Assembly: GCF_030142075.1 (NCBI RefSeq)
Contig: NZ_CP126241.1
Location: 372,001 to 436,000, forward strand
Source: Arthrobacter sp. zg-Y20
GTDB lineage: Bacteria > Actinomycetota > Actinomycetes > Actinomycetales > Micrococcaceae
Length of the DNA stretch: 64,000 bases
Reading direction: 5' to 3'
Within the stretch, counting starts at the first letter, position 1; each line of letters opens with the position of its first letter. Of this stretch, positions 39,042-47,256 are shown piece after piece. The notes under the pieces are model-generated. The model made no database searches, was not told the DNA's origin, and was given only the letters and a program-made list of their open reading frames with translations. Position numbers and translations under genes: made by a program.

Positions 39042-40097
39042 ATGGAAACCATAGCCCTTCAGGCATTTACTCCCGGCGGTCCTTTGCAGACGGCTGTTAT
39101 CCGGCGCCGTCCCTTGCGCGACGACGATGTAGACATCCGGATTACCTTCTGCGGGGTCTGCCATTCAGACCTTCACGCCCTGCACGCGGGTGCCGGGGGC
39201 ACCTATCCGCTGGTGCCGGGACACGAGTTCATCGGGGAAGTAGCAGCGGTCGGTCCCGCCGTGACGCGGTTCGCACCGGGGGACACGGTGGCAGTAGGCA
39301 ATATCGTTGACTCCTGCGGGGCCTGCAGGATGTGCCGGGCCGGGCAGGAGAACTTCTGCGAGGAATTTCCGACTTTGACGTACGGCGGGCAGGACCGCGT
39401 GGACGGGAGCACAACCGCGGGCGCGTACGCCGGGCGGTACGTGGCCCGGGAAAACTTCGTTTATGCGCTGCCCGACGGACTTGATCCAGCCGGTGCCGCA
39501 CCGCTGATGTGCGCCGGGGTGACCGTGTGGGAGCCGCTTCGGGCAGCCGGTGTTGGGCCCGGTACCAGACTCGGTGTCGTCGGACTGGGCGGCCTCGGGC
39601 ACCTCGCCGTGCGGCTGGGCCGGGCGCTTGGAGCAGAGGTTACGGTCTTTACCACCACCCCGGCCAAGGCTGCAGATGCCCGGGCCCTGGGTGCCGGGAA
39701 GGTAATAGTTTCAACCGATGCGCGGGCCATGCAGGAGAGCCGGGGCACTCTCGACGTCGTCCTGGATACGGTGGCTGTTGAGCATGACCTGGTTCCGTAC
39801 CTGAGGACGCTGGACCTCGACGGCATCCTGTACTCCCTCGGCTATCTCGGCTCGTTCACCCTGGCCACTACGGATCTACTGATCGGGCGGAAGCGGTTGG
39901 CTTCGGCGGGGAGCGGGGGACACCGGCGCACACGTGAGTTATTGGACTTCTGTGCCCGGCACGGCATTGTTGCCGACGTTGAGACCCTTCCGTGGAAGGA
40001 GGCGGACCTCGCCTTGGAGAGGCTGGCGCGGAACGATGTCCGCTACCGTTTCGTGCTGGACCTCCGCGGCATAGATGAAGGTCTGGACCGCAAGTAA
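39042..40097 (+). CDS. Zinc-dependent NAD(P) alcohol dehydrogenase (cinnamyl-alcohol-dehydrogenase-like)
   Basis: 351 residues. Catalytic zinc ligands are C40 and H61–E62 (GVCHSDLH; VPGHEF); structural zinc cysteines lie in CGACRMCRAGQENFC. The Rossmann motif is GLGGLGHLAVRLG. The AdhC/CAD-like group reduces aldehydes with NADPH. The repressor gene next door suggests induction by an aldehyde or electrophile. The start follows a weak GGCGGG site; the upstream in-frame codons would lie inside the divergent gene. Confidence 0.93.
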   Translation: METIALQAFTPGGPLQTAVIRRRPLRDDDVDIRITFCGVCHSDLHALHAGAGGTYPLVPGHEFIGEVAAVGPAVTRFAPGDTVAVGNIVDSCGACRMCRAGQENFCEEFPTLTYGGQDRVDGSTTAGAYAGRYVARENFVYALPDGLDPAGAAPLMCAGVTVWEPLRAAGVGPGTRLGVVGLGGLGHLAVRLGRALGAEVTVFTTTPAKAADARALGAGKVIVSTDARAMQESRGTLDVVLDTVAVEHDLVPYLRTLDLDGILYSLGYLGSFTLATTDLLIGRKRLASAGSGGHRRTRELLDFCARHGIVADVETLPWKEADLALERLARNDVRYRFVLDLRGIDEGLDRK

Positions 40098-40140
40098 CAG
40101 CGATACCCGTCCCTGCTCAGTGCTGGGACGGGCATCGCTG
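40098..40140. terminator. Bidirectional hairpin between convergent genes
   Basis: CAGCGATACCCGTCCC and its complement form a 16-bp stem with one mismatch and an 11-base loop, starting directly after the dehydrogenase stop. It lies between the dehydrogenase and the YcnI gene, whose stops face each other. No long U-tract is present on either side. Confidence 0.6.
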
Positions 40141-40165
40141 TGAGCAAACCCTGGAATTCAGTGCG

Positions 40166-40894
40166 CTAGGCCTTGCTGCGGCCCCGGGTACGGACCAGTG
40201 CAGTGACGCCGGCGGCCAGGCCGAGCAGGCCGGCACCCAGACCCACGTAGCCTGCGGTCTGCGCGGCTTCGACGTCGCCGTCATCATCGTCCCGGTCCGT
40301 CGACGACGCCGGTGCGCCCGGGTTGTGCCCGTCGCCGTGGTCGCCGTGGTCGTCGTCGTCATCGGCCTCGGTGACGGTGAGGGCCGGGGCGGGGGAGTCC
40401 AGGTCGTGGGCGGTCTGGCCCTCGGCCGGCACCTGCGCCCAATCTGTTTGGCCTTCCGCGCAGGTCTGCAGCACGGGGAACGCCAGTGTGGTGCCCTCTT
40501 CCTCGGGCAGGGTGACGCTGAGCGTGAAGGTGTCCCGGACGCCGTCGGCGAGCGGCTGCTGGGCGGTGTACACAATGGCGCTGGTCCGGGAACTGACCTG
40601 CGACCCGTTGGGCAGGGTGCGCGGTTCGGGCAGTTCCTCGGTGACCTTCTTGACGTCCCAGCCTGCGTGGGCGGTGGGGGTGGCATCGGTCAGCTCATCG
40701 GGCAGCGTGAAGGTCAGGGCCGTGGTGGGGGAGCCTTCGCAGCCGTGCGAGAGGTCGAACGTCAGCAGCGCCGTCTCGCCGGCAGCGGTGGTGTCCGGGG
40801 TGATGTGGACGTGGGCGGCAGCCGGGCCCAGGCCAAGGGCCATCAGGGCGGCAGTGCCGCCGGCAGCGAGGAGGGCAGAAGTGGAGGTACGCAT
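40166..40894 (-). CDS. YcnI-type (DUF1775) copper-binding membrane-anchored protein
   Basis: 242 residues. A signal peptide ends before H28 (AAAHVHI), so the mature chain would start with the histidine that binds a single copper ion in Bacillus YcnI. A DUF1775 β-sandwich follows (DLSHGCEGSPTTALTFTLP), then a His/Asp-rich linker (DDDDDHGDHGDGHN) and one C-terminal membrane helix. The ATG has GAAAGG seven bases upstream. It follows the histidine-rich membrane protein gene in the same direction, so both may handle copper at the cell surface. Confidence 0.92.
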   Translation of the reverse strand: MRTSTSALLAAGGTAALMALGLGPAAAHVHITPDTTAAGETALLTFDLSHGCEGSPTTALTFTLPDELTDATPTAHAGWDVKKVTEELPEPRTLPNGSQVSSRTSAIVYTAQQPLADGVRDTFTLSVTLPEEEGTTLAFPVLQTCAEGQTDWAQVPAEGQTAHDLDSPAPALTVTEADDDDDHGDHGDGHNPGAPASSTDRDDDDGDVEAAQTAGYVGLGAGLLGLAAGVTALVRTRGRSKA

Positions 40895-40960
40895 GGGAAA
40901 ACCTTTCAATGGCGCGCAGGCGCCGGGGGCCGCGGGGCGGCACGGAAGAAGAAAAAGGGA

Positions 40961-41587
40961 TTAGGCCAACGCGTACGACGGCGGTCCGCGCACCGGCCGT
41001 GAGGGGCAGTGCCGGGACCGGACCCGGCCGGGAGCCGGAGCGGAAATGGCTGCGGGTCGGGCGGTCGGGAAAGAAACGGGTGACGGCGCCGTGAACAGGG
41101 GGCGCAGCCAGGCCGCCGCGGCGTGCAGTGCGTCCTCGCCGCGGGCCAGCGCCAGCGTGCTGAGGACCACGGCGGCGAGGTGCGCCAGGAACAGTGCGGG
41201 GCCGGCGTCGTGCAGGCCGTGTCCAGCAGCGGCCGGAAGGGCGGCCGGCAGGCACTCCAGCGCCGTTGCGTGGTGGCTGGCCATGCCGCTGTGGCCAGCG
41301 GCGGCGCCGGGCGCGCAGGACACCGGAGCGGCCGGTGACAGGACGGCAAGGGCGTGATGCAGGCCGAGTTGGGCGGAACCGAGCACCAGGAACAGGCGGC
41401 CGGGACGGAACCGCCGCCCCGTGGTGATGGTGACGCCGGCCAGAGTGAAGGCGCCGAGGGCCAGCAGGAGGACCGGGGCCGGGAGGGTCCCTCCGCCGGC
41501 CGTGTGCGCACCGACGGCCAGGGCCAGGATTACAGCGGTGGCCGCGGCGGCACGCAGCATGCGAAAGGGGTCAGTGCGCTGGGGCAT
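40961..41587 (-). CDS. Histidine-rich integral membrane protein upstream of YcnI
   Basis: 208 residues with about four membrane helices (AVILALAVGAHTAGG, APVLLLALGAFTLAGVTI, LFLVLGSAQLGLHHALAVLS, GPALFLAHLAAVVLSTLAL). Between helices three and four many His and two Cys residues are clustered (HSGMASHHATALECLP, HGLHDAG), a metal-binding pattern. The C-terminal tail is Pro/Arg-rich and probably cytoplasmic. The ATG lies just after AAAGGGAG. With the YcnI gene 66 bp downstream, a joint role in copper uptake or tolerance is inferred. No family name recognised. Confidence 0.78.
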   Translation of the reverse strand: MPQRTDPFRMLRAAAATAVILALAVGAHTAGGGTLPAPVLLLALGAFTLAGVTITTGRRFRPGRLFLVLGSAQLGLHHALAVLSPAAPVSCAPGAAAGHSGMASHHATALECLPAALPAAAGHGLHDAGPALFLAHLAAVVLSTLALARGEDALHAAAAWLRPLFTAPSPVSFPTARPAAISAPAPGRVRSRHCPSRPVRGPPSYALA

Positions 41588-41721
41588 GGCTCCCTTTCCG
41601 GTCCCGCCGGCCGCGGCGCAGGGCCTGCCGGACTGCTGAAAAACTGCTCCCACTTTACCGTGCGCGCTTGACCGGCCCGGTTGACCGGCCCGGTTGACCA
41701 TCCGGTGCAGGGAGGGGGAGC

Positions 41722-42177
41722 CTACTCGTGGTGGTAGGGGCGGCCGCCGGCAATCTCCTGGGCCCGGTATACCTGTTCGGCCAGGATCAGCCGGACCAGC
41801 TGGTGCGGGAAGACCAGCGGGGAGAGGGACCACACAAAGTCGGCGCGGTCATGCACGCTCTGGTCCACGCCGTACGCCCCGCCGATGATCAGGGTGACGT
41901 TGCGGGAGGAATCCAGCGGTTTCTGCAGGGTCTTTGCCAGGGCAGGGGACGTGATGGCCTTGCCGCGTTCATCCAGCAGGACCACGTAGTCCGAACCAAC
42001 CTTGCCCAGCAGCCGCTCGGACTCTTCCTTGCGGGCGGCGTCCCCTTCCCGGGCGGAATGCGGAATGGGCACCCAGGTCAGGTCAAAGGGCTTCTTCAGC
42101 CGCTTTTCATACCGGCGGATCCCGTCAACCACCCAGTCCTCGTGCTTGCGGCCCACCATCAAAACTCTCAATGCCAT
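41722..42177 (-). CDS. rlmH: Ribosomal RNA large subunit methyltransferase H
   Basis: 151 residues, the usual length. SPOUT-fold enzyme that methylates N3 of pseudouridine 1915 in 23S rRNA with S-adenosylmethionine. The trefoil knot region is visible: DYVVLLDERGKAITSP, LIIGGAYGVDQ and LVFPHQLVRLILAEQVYRA. The chosen ATG begins the family's conserved LRVLMVGRKHEDW; earlier in-frame codons would add unrelated residues. Stands alone, divergent from the patatin gene. Confidence 0.95.
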   Translation of the reverse strand: MALRVLMVGRKHEDWVVDGIRRYEKRLKKPFDLTWVPIPHSAREGDAARKEESERLLGKVGSDYVVLLDERGKAITSPALAKTLQKPLDSSRNVTLIIGGAYGVDQSVHDRADFVWSLSPLVFPHQLVRLILAEQVYRAQEIAGGRPYHHE

Positions 42178-42333
42178 GGAACCATTCAAGCCCGGAACCC
42201 TGCCCCGGAGCGAACCGGTACAACCTACCGCCGGTATGTCCCGGCGACGGAAGATCGGGCTTACACTGCCCAACAAGGAGAGGCCGGACCTCTCCGGCTT
42301 GTCTTTAACGGCGGAAGCCAGGGAGGAACAACC

Positions 42334-43200
42334 ATGCGTTCAACGCGTGCTGTGGTGCTGGGCGGCGGCGGAGTGGCCGGTATTGCCTGGGAAATCGGAT
42401 TGCTGGCGGAGCTGCTGGACCTGGGGGTGGATCTGAATGAGGCGGACCTGGTGGTGGGAACCTCCGCCGGTTCCGTGGTGGGCACCGCGCTGCGGTTCGG
42501 TCAGGTGCCGGCCGCCGTGGCAGCGCAGGAAACCGCGGAGGACGGGGCCAGTGCGCCGGATTACCAGGAGCCGGACTCGTTCGACGGCGAACGGTTCATG
42601 AACATCATGGGCGCGGTCGGGCAGGGCGGCGGCGGGGAAAAAGCGGCCCGAACCCGGCTGGGGCAACTGGCGCTGAAGGCCGATACCCAGCTGACCGAGG
42701 AAGCCTGGGTGAGCAGCATCCGGATGCTGGTTCCGTATCCGGTGTGGCCGGAAAAGGCCCTGGGCGTCACCGCCGTGGATGCCGAGGACGGCCGGTTCAA
42801 GGTCTTTGACGGCAGCTCGGGCGTGGATCTGGGCCTGGCGGTGACGGCCAGCTGCACGGTGCCTACTGTGTGGCCGCCGGTGCACATCAACGGCCACGTG
42901 TACATGGACGGCGGGATGCGTTCGGGGACCAACGCCGACGTCGCGGCCGGGCATGGGAAGGTCCTGGTGATTTCCTGCGGGCTCGAGGCGCCGCAGAGTC
43001 CGTTCGGACCGACGCTGCCGCAGGCATTGAAAACCATTAATAAGGAAGGTGCGTCGTTCCTGATCGAAGCGGATGCGCAGGCCCTGCAGGCCTTCGGCAC
43101 CAACATGCTGCTTGATTCGACACGCAAGCCCTCCCTGGCCGCCGGCCGGCGGCAGGCAAAGGAGATCGCCGACGACGTCCGGCGGTTCTGGGAGGGCTAG
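42334..43200 (+). CDS. Patatin-like phospholipase
   Basis: 288 residues, cytoplasmic or membrane-associated. Oxyanion loop GGGGVAG near the start, nucleophile S44 in GTSAG, and the dyad partner D192 in YMDGG make a complete catalytic dyad. It probably hydrolyses membrane lipids or fatty acyl esters. A GGAGG site seven bases before the ATG sets the start although the frame is open much further upstream. Confidence 0.92.
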   Translation: MRSTRAVVLGGGGVAGIAWEIGLLAELLDLGVDLNEADLVVGTSAGSVVGTALRFGQVPAAVAAQETAEDGASAPDYQEPDSFDGERFMNIMGAVGQGGGGEKAARTRLGQLALKADTQLTEEAWVSSIRMLVPYPVWPEKALGVTAVDAEDGRFKVFDGSSGVDLGLAVTASCTVPTVWPPVHINGHVYMDGGMRSGTNADVAAGHGKVLVISCGLEAPQSPFGPTLPQALKTINKEGASFLIEADAQALQAFGTNMLLDSTRKPSLAAGRRQAKEIADDVRRFWEG

Positions 43201-43224
43201 CGGCTTAGCGTACCGGCGGGCCGC

Positions 43225-43539
43225 TTAGCGGTTGTCGCGGTCGATGTCGTCCGCCAGATTCGAACCGGGCTCGATCACGACGCCGTCTTCCCGCTGTCCG
43301 ACGCCTGCGCCCTGCGCATCTGCTGCGCGCTCTTCGGCAGGAGCGGTCTGCTGGGGTGCTGTGGCGGTTCCGGCCGCTTCGGCTTCCTCGCGTTCCTGGA
43401 TGTGCTTGACCAGGAACTCGAGTTCGTCGCTGTACTGCTGCAGCCGGTCGGACCGGGTTTCGTTGGCCAGGGCCAGCACCAGCTCGGTCTGGCGGTTGCG
43501 GAGCTGGGTGAGTGTGGGCTGTGATCCGTTGTTGTCCAT
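43225..43539 (-). CDS. Small coiled-coil protein of unknown function
   Basis: 104 residues. Residues 8–55 form an amphipathic helix with coiled-coil character (LRNRQTELVLALANETRSD to VKHIQEREEAEAAG), followed by an Ala/Gln/Glu-rich, probably disordered tail. AGGA seven bases upstream supports the start. Divergent from the catalase gene, convergent with the patatin gene. No family recognised. Confidence 0.72.
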   Translation of the reverse strand: MDNNGSQPTLTQLRNRQTELVLALANETRSDRLQQYSDELEFLVKHIQEREEAEAAGTATAPQQTAPAEERAADAQGAGVGQREDGVVIEPGSNLADDIDRDNR

Positions 43540-43584
43540 GCTTCATCCTACAAAGGCGGCTGCTCATCAGTGCTTATTTGGAGA

Positions 43585-43622
43585 TAATAAGTTTGCTTAT
43601 TAGTTATCTTCTGGGCTAGGTT
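43585..43622 (+). promoter_or_regulatory. AT-rich dyad and promoter of the manganese catalase gene
   Basis: TAATAAG/CTTATTA (43585–43602) is a perfect 7-bp inverted repeat with a 4-base centre; an adjoining TTATTTGGAGATAATAA adds a second dyad. TTGCTT at 43593 and TAGGTT at 43617 form a -35/-10 pair with 18 bases between them, and the dyad overlaps the -35. In this GC-rich genome the AT-rich block stands out. A Fur/PerR-like or MarR-like repressor site is a reasonable guess. Confidence 0.55.
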
Positions 43623-43692
43623 CTAGCTACAGGCGCGCGGTGTCGGCAAAGCGGCGACCATTCGATGCGGGCCAGATATGCGGAGGTGAATA

Positions 43693-44574
43693 GTGTTCTT
43701 TCACAAACAGGAACTTCAGTTCAAGGCAACACCGGATAAGCCGGATGCCGTCTACGCACGCAAGCTCCAGGAAGTGCTCGGTGGCCAGTACGGTGAAATT
43801 ACCGTAGCCATGCAGTACGGGTTCCAGTCATGGAACTCGCACCTTCCCGGCAAATACCGGGATCTTCTTTACGGCATTGCCGCCGAAGAAATGGGCCACG
43901 TCGAGATGCTGGCCATCATGATTGCCCAGCTGCTGGAAAAGGCTCCGCTGGGAATTACCGACGACGCAGTCCAGTCGGACCCCACCATTGCAGCCGTTGT
44001 TGGCGGCATGGATGTCCAGCACGCCATTGTGGCCGGTGCCGGCGCCCGTCCCGTGGATAGCAACGGCAACCCGTGGACCGCCGCTTACGTAACTGCTTCC
44101 GGCAACCTGCTGGCCGACTTCACGTCCAACGCCAATGCGGAGATGCAGGGACGCCTCGCCGTCGCCCGCCTCTACCACATGACCGATGACAAGGGCGTCC
44201 GGGACCTGCTCTCCTTCCTGCTGGCCCGCGACACCATGCACCAGAACATGTGGACCGCTGCTGCGAAGGAACTGCAGGAAGAGGGCTACGAGCTCCTGCC
44301 GGTCCCGAGCAACTTCCCGATCAAGAAGGAAGAGCGCGAAGTGTCCTACCAGTACTTGAACTTCTCCGACGGCAAGCACGCCTCCGAGGGCTCGTGGGCT
44401 TCCGGCCCCACCCCGGACGGCAAGGGCGAGTTCAGCTACCACGAGGGCCCGACGACGACGGCCCCCATGCCGGACGTCACCCGCCCGGATGCGCGCTACT
44501 ACGGCACCACCGACATCCCTAACGTAGTGGAGAAGGTTGCCGGCACGGTTCAGGACAAACTCCACCGCGAGTAA
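43693..44574 (+). CDS. Manganese (non-haem) catalase
   Basis: 293 residues. Dismutates hydrogen peroxide at a dimanganese centre. Ligands are recognisable: E35 in GQYGEIT, E66 and H69 in AEEMGHVEM, E150 in NANAEMQGRL and H183 in RDTMHQNMW, agreeing with the positions in the Lactobacillus enzyme. The GTG start has a strong GGAGG site. It has its own regulated-looking promoter and a long terminator, so it is a single-gene unit, likely for peroxide stress or long starvation. Confidence 0.95.
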   Translation: MFFHKQELQFKATPDKPDAVYARKLQEVLGGQYGEITVAMQYGFQSWNSHLPGKYRDLLYGIAAEEMGHVEMLAIMIAQLLEKAPLGITDDAVQSDPTIAAVVGGMDVQHAIVAGAGARPVDSNGNPWTAAYVTASGNLLADFTSNANAEMQGRLAVARLYHMTDDKGVRDLLSFLLARDTMHQNMWTAAAKELQEEGYELLPVPSNFPIKKEEREVSYQYLNFSDGKHASEGSWASGPTPDGKGEFSYHEGPTTTAPMPDVTRPDARYYGTTDIPNVVEKVAGTVQDKLHRE

Positions 44575-44606
44575 GTCTGTGAACCGGGAGTAACTGCCCG
44601 CAACAG

Positions 44607-44654
44607 AGAGGCCCGGATACCGGGCGTGGAATCCACGCCGGTGTCCGGGCCTCT
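44607..44654 (+). terminator. Terminator hairpin after the catalase gene
   Basis: A stem of about 22 bp (AGAGGCCCGGA on the left with its complement on the right) contains one G·U pair and one bulged G. It lies 33 bases after the catalase stop and ends in CATTTG rather than a long U-tract. Confidence 0.65.
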
Positions 44655-44687
44655 GCATTTGTATGGAGTCGTTTCGAGGGCACCATG

Positions 44688-45038
44688 TCAGAGAATGCTG
44701 GACCAGAACAACAGCGCCATTCCGGCAGCGCTGAGAATGAAGATGGTGGCAAGTGTCTTCCGTGTGAGCAAGTACCCGGGATCGCGGTCCCACCTGCCCA
44801 TACCCTGAAACACAATTCCCGAGATCCCCGCAACACAGACCGCGCCGCCCGTCAGGGCCGCGAGCGGTGCAGGGTCCATACGTGCGCCGGCTGCGGCAAT
44901 CAGGCCCCCGGCCAGAAGGATCATGCCGCAGACCAGGACCACCCTGATAAACCTGCTGATGGTGTGGCGGGACGGCCAGGCTGCGGCGCTCTGAAGCTTC
45001 ACCGGACCGAGGCTAGCGAGCTTCTTGACTCCGGACAA
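44688..45038 (-). CDS. Small membrane protein of unknown function
   Basis: 116 residues with three predicted membrane helices (VVLVCGMILLAGGLIAAAG, AALTGGAVCVAGISGIVF, TLATIFILSAAGMALLFW). The first codon that fits is TTG without a clear ribosome site, so the start is doubtful. It lies between the catalase and tRNA-Ser terminators. No family recognised. Confidence 0.55.
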   Translation of the reverse strand: MSGVKKLASLGPVKLQSAAAWPSRHTISRFIRVVLVCGMILLAGGLIAAAGARMDPAPLAALTGGAVCVAGISGIVFQGMGRWDRDPGYLLTRKTLATIFILSAAGMALLFWSSIL

Positions 45039-45080
45039 GGAGTATTAGGCGCACAGCTTCTGAGTCGAGCCGGTCCAGAT

Positions 45081-45120
45081 AAAAAGAAAACCCCGCAGAT
45101 CCGAAGATCTACGGGGTTTT
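45081..45120 (-). terminator. Rho-independent terminator of tRNA-Ser
   Basis: A 15-bp stem (AAAACCCCG... with one mismatch) and a CGAA/TTCG tetraloop is followed on the minus strand by TTTTCTTTTT. It lies right after the 3' end of the tRNA. Confidence 0.88.
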
Positions 45121-45123
45121 CAT

Positions 45124-45213
45124 TGGCGGTGACGGTGGGATTTGAACCCACGTTGGCTTTTACACCAAACAACATTTCGAGTGTTGCACCTTCGGCCGCT
45201 CGGACACGTCACC
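45124..45213 (-). tRNA. tRNA-Ser (anticodon CGA)
   Basis: Class II tRNA with a long variable arm. The acceptor strands GGTGACG and CGTCACC pair fully, followed by discriminator G and an encoded CCA (read on the minus strand). The anticodon stem CAACA/TGTTG closes the loop CTCGAAA, giving anticodon CGA for the codon UCG. The T-arm GTGGG-TTCAAAT-CCCAC is standard. Confidence 0.96.
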
Positions 45214-45287
45214 AACGCGACAACCTTACCGGGTTAGAGGCCCAACACCCAAAAGCGGCCCTGCCGCCGCCGCCGAAGCCGCCGGAA

Positions 45288-45773
45288 CTAGAGGTCGACG
45301 ACGTCGTTCTTGCCGACGTTGGGCGTCCCGCCGGTCACCGCAGCCTTGCCGATCTTGAACATGCTGGCGATCTTCGGTTCGTCCGAGGCCCAGTATTCGG
45401 CCGTGTGGGAATCCACCTTCAGCAGCGCCACCGCCGGATCCTCGCGGCCCTTTTCGAACCAGCCCTCCACCGAGGTTTTCCAGAGTTCGTCGATCTTCTC
45501 CACGTCCCTGGTCATGGTGGCGGTTCCGCTGATGGACAGGAAGCCCTTGGAATCCTGGATGGCTACGTTCACATGAGGATTCGCCCGGACTTCATCAGCC
45601 TTGGGGGAGGGATCCGGGGTGAAGAACCACAGGTTCCCGTCCTTGTCCGCCTCCTGCAGTTGCAGCGGCCGGCTGACCAAGTTTCCCTGCAGGTCCACGG
45701 TGGTCACCGTGGCGATCTTGGCCTTCTCGAGGATGCTGACAACAATGTCTCGTCCGTCCTGCTCTGATGCCAT
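45288..45773 (-). CDS. Pyridoxamine 5'-phosphate oxidase-fold protein (general stress protein 26-like)
   Basis: 161 residues, split β-barrel. ATVTTVDLQGNLVSRPLQ, NLWFFTPDPSPKADEVR and VNVAIQDSKGFLSISG are the conserved blocks of the group that includes GS26. They bind FMN or F420 rather than make PLP. The C-terminal extension (EPKIASMFKIGKAAVTGG) is typical. Role in general stress response is inferred. Single gene, upstream of tRNA-Ser. Confidence 0.9.
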   Translation of the reverse strand: MASEQDGRDIVVSILEKAKIATVTTVDLQGNLVSRPLQLQEADKDGNLWFFTPDPSPKADEVRANPHVNVAIQDSKGFLSISGTATMTRDVEKIDELWKTSVEGWFEKGREDPAVALLKVDSHTAEYWASDEPKIASMFKIGKAAVTGGTPNVGKNDVVDL

Positions 45774-45848
45774 TGCGGAAACTCCTTTGCTTGTCGCGTT
45801 CCGGATTTAGTAAGCCTACGTATAAACGCAGGCAGACGGAACGGCGGC

Positions 45849-46319
45849 TCAGACGTTTCGCTTGGAGCCGAAGAAGTCCCGCAGCAGCCGCGCCGCTTCC
45901 TCCTCGCGGACGCCCGGGAAGACCTCCACCCAGTGATTCAGGCGACGTTCGCGCAGGATGTCGAACACGGAACCGGAGGCCCCCGCCTTCTCATCCCAGG
46001 CCCCGAAGACCACCTTCGGCACCCGGGCAAGGACAATCGCCCCGGCGCACATGGCACACGGCTCCAGGGTCACCACCAGGGTGCAGCCGGCCAGCCGCCA
46101 CTCGCCCACCTTCGCCGCGGCGTCGCGGATGGCCAGGACCTCCGCGTGCGCCGTCGGGTCCCCGGTCGCCTCGCGTTCGTTTCGCCCGGTGCCCAGCACC
46201 TCGCCGTCCGGCCCCAGTACGACGGCGCCGATCGGCACGTCCGAAGTGTCCAGTGCCAGCCGGGCCTGGTCCAGGGCAAGATCCATCCAGGCCTCGTGCC
46301 TGCGGGAAAGGGACTCCAT
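45849..46319 (-). CDS. tadA: tRNA-specific adenosine deaminase
   Basis: 156 residues. Converts wobble adenosine 34 of tRNA-Arg(ACG) to inosine. Zinc ligands and proton shuttle: HAE (58–60) and PCAMC (C88, C91). FFGSKRNV at the C-terminus is normal for TadA. The start is a choice between two Met codons 18 bases apart; the downstream one has GGGAG but very close. Divergent from upp. It is of interest that a tRNA-Arg with anticodon ACG is the prophage target further right. Confidence 0.93.
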   Translation of the reverse strand: MESLSRRHEAWMDLALDQARLALDTSDVPIGAVVLGPDGEVLGTGRNEREATGDPTAHAEVLAIRDAAAKVGEWRLAGCTLVVTLEPCAMCAGAIVLARVPKVVFGAWDEKAGASGSVFDILRERRLNHWVEVFPGVREEEAARLLRDFFGSKRNV

Positions 46320-46407
46320 GCTCCCATCGTCCCGCATCCGCGCGCCTGCGGGCGAACGCGGTAAGGGCAACGCGGTAAGGGCAGGGCCGGAATGGTAGTT
46401 TTGAAGT

Positions 46408-47040
46408 ATGCGCGTACTTGTAGTGGATCACCCCCTCGTTGCCCACAAACTCACCGTTCTCCGCGACAAGGACACCCCGTCACCGATCTTCCGTCAGCTG
46501 ACCGAAGAACTGGTTACCCTGCTGGCCTATGAAGCCACCCGGACCGTCCGCGTGGAGCCGGTCCCCATCGAGACCCCTGTCACCTCCGCCATCGGCACCG
46601 GACTGGTTAAGCCCACCCCGCTGGTGGTGCCGATCCTGCGTGCCGGACTGGGCATGCTCGAAGGCATGACCCGCCTAGTGCCCACCGCCGAGGTTGGTTT
46701 CCTCGGCATGGCCCGCAACGAAGAGACCCTCGAAGCCATCACGTACGCCGAGCGGCTGCCGGATGACCTCACCGGCCGCCAGGTCTACGTGCTGGATCCG
46801 ATGCTGGCCACCGGCGGCACCCTGCGCGAAGCGATCAAGTTCATGTTCAACCGCGGTGCCGCAGAAGTGATCTGCATCTGCCTGCTGGCCGCCCCGGAGG
46901 GCCTCTCCGTGCTTCAGGAGGAACTCCAGGACGCCAACGTCACCGTGGTGCTGGCCTCCATCGATGAGCGACTCGATGAGAAGGCCTACATTGTTCCCGG
47001 CCTGGGCGACGCCGGCGACCGCCTCTACGGCGTCGTCTAA
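46408..47040 (+). CDS. upp: Uracil phosphoribosyltransferase
   Basis: 210 residues. Makes UMP from uracil and PRPP for pyrimidine salvage. The PRPP loop is [17 protein letters not shown] and the uracil-binding C-terminus is [15 protein letters not shown]; both are intact. Divergent from tadA with an 88-bp spacer. No uracil permease gene is nearby. Confidence 0.96.
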   Translation: MRVLVVDHPLVAHKLTVLRDKDTPSPIFRQLTEELVTLLAYEATRTVRVEPVPIETPVTSAIGTGLVKPTPLVVPILRAGLGMLEGMTRLVPTAEVGFLGMARNEETLEAITYAERLPDDLTGRQVYVLDPMLATGGTLREAIKFMFNRGAAEVICICLLAAPEGLSVLQEELQDANVTVVLASIDERLDEKAYIVPGLGDAGDRLYGVV

Positions 47041-47044
47041 CCTG

Positions 47045-47067
47045 CCGTCCCGGGTTCTCCGGGACGG
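47045..47067 (+). terminator. First hairpin after upp
   Basis: CCGTCCCGG and CCGGGACGG form a perfect 9-bp stem with loop GTTCT five bases after the upp stop. No U-tract follows; it may protect the 3' end or assist termination at the second hairpin. Confidence 0.5.
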
Positions 47068-47133
47068 GACGGCCGCTCCTGGCCGGCCCTGCAATCTCCG
47101 TCCATTATGTGGACAAACACTTTCAGTTTGATG

Positions 47134-47176
47134 GCGCCTGCTCCCTGACCTACGGTTCGGGGGCGGGCGCTTTTTT
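47134..47176 (+). terminator. Rho-independent terminator downstream of upp
   Basis: GCGCCTGCTCCC pairs with GGGGGCGGGCGC over 12 bp using two G·U pairs and is followed by six T residues. It is the only U-tract terminator between upp and the regulator gene. Confidence 0.75.
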
Positions 47177-47238
47177 GCTCCTCCATGTTGAAACTAGTCA
47201 TCGGTCTTATCGTCTACGTGCGGAATCCGCTTAGGTCT

Positions 47239-47256
47239 TATGCATAATTATGCATA
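47239..47256. promoter_or_regulatory. 18-bp perfect palindrome, probable operator
   Basis: TATGCATAATTATGCATA reads the same on both strands. Such an AT-only-rich palindrome is rare by chance in this genome. It lies about 340 bp upstream of the regulator gene start. Confidence 0.55.

Noticed and set aside
40961-41833. Longer version of the histidine-rich membrane protein (290 residues)
   Set aside because: The extra N-terminal 82 residues are Pro/Gly/Arg-rich without ribosome site and overlap the divergently placed rlmH end.
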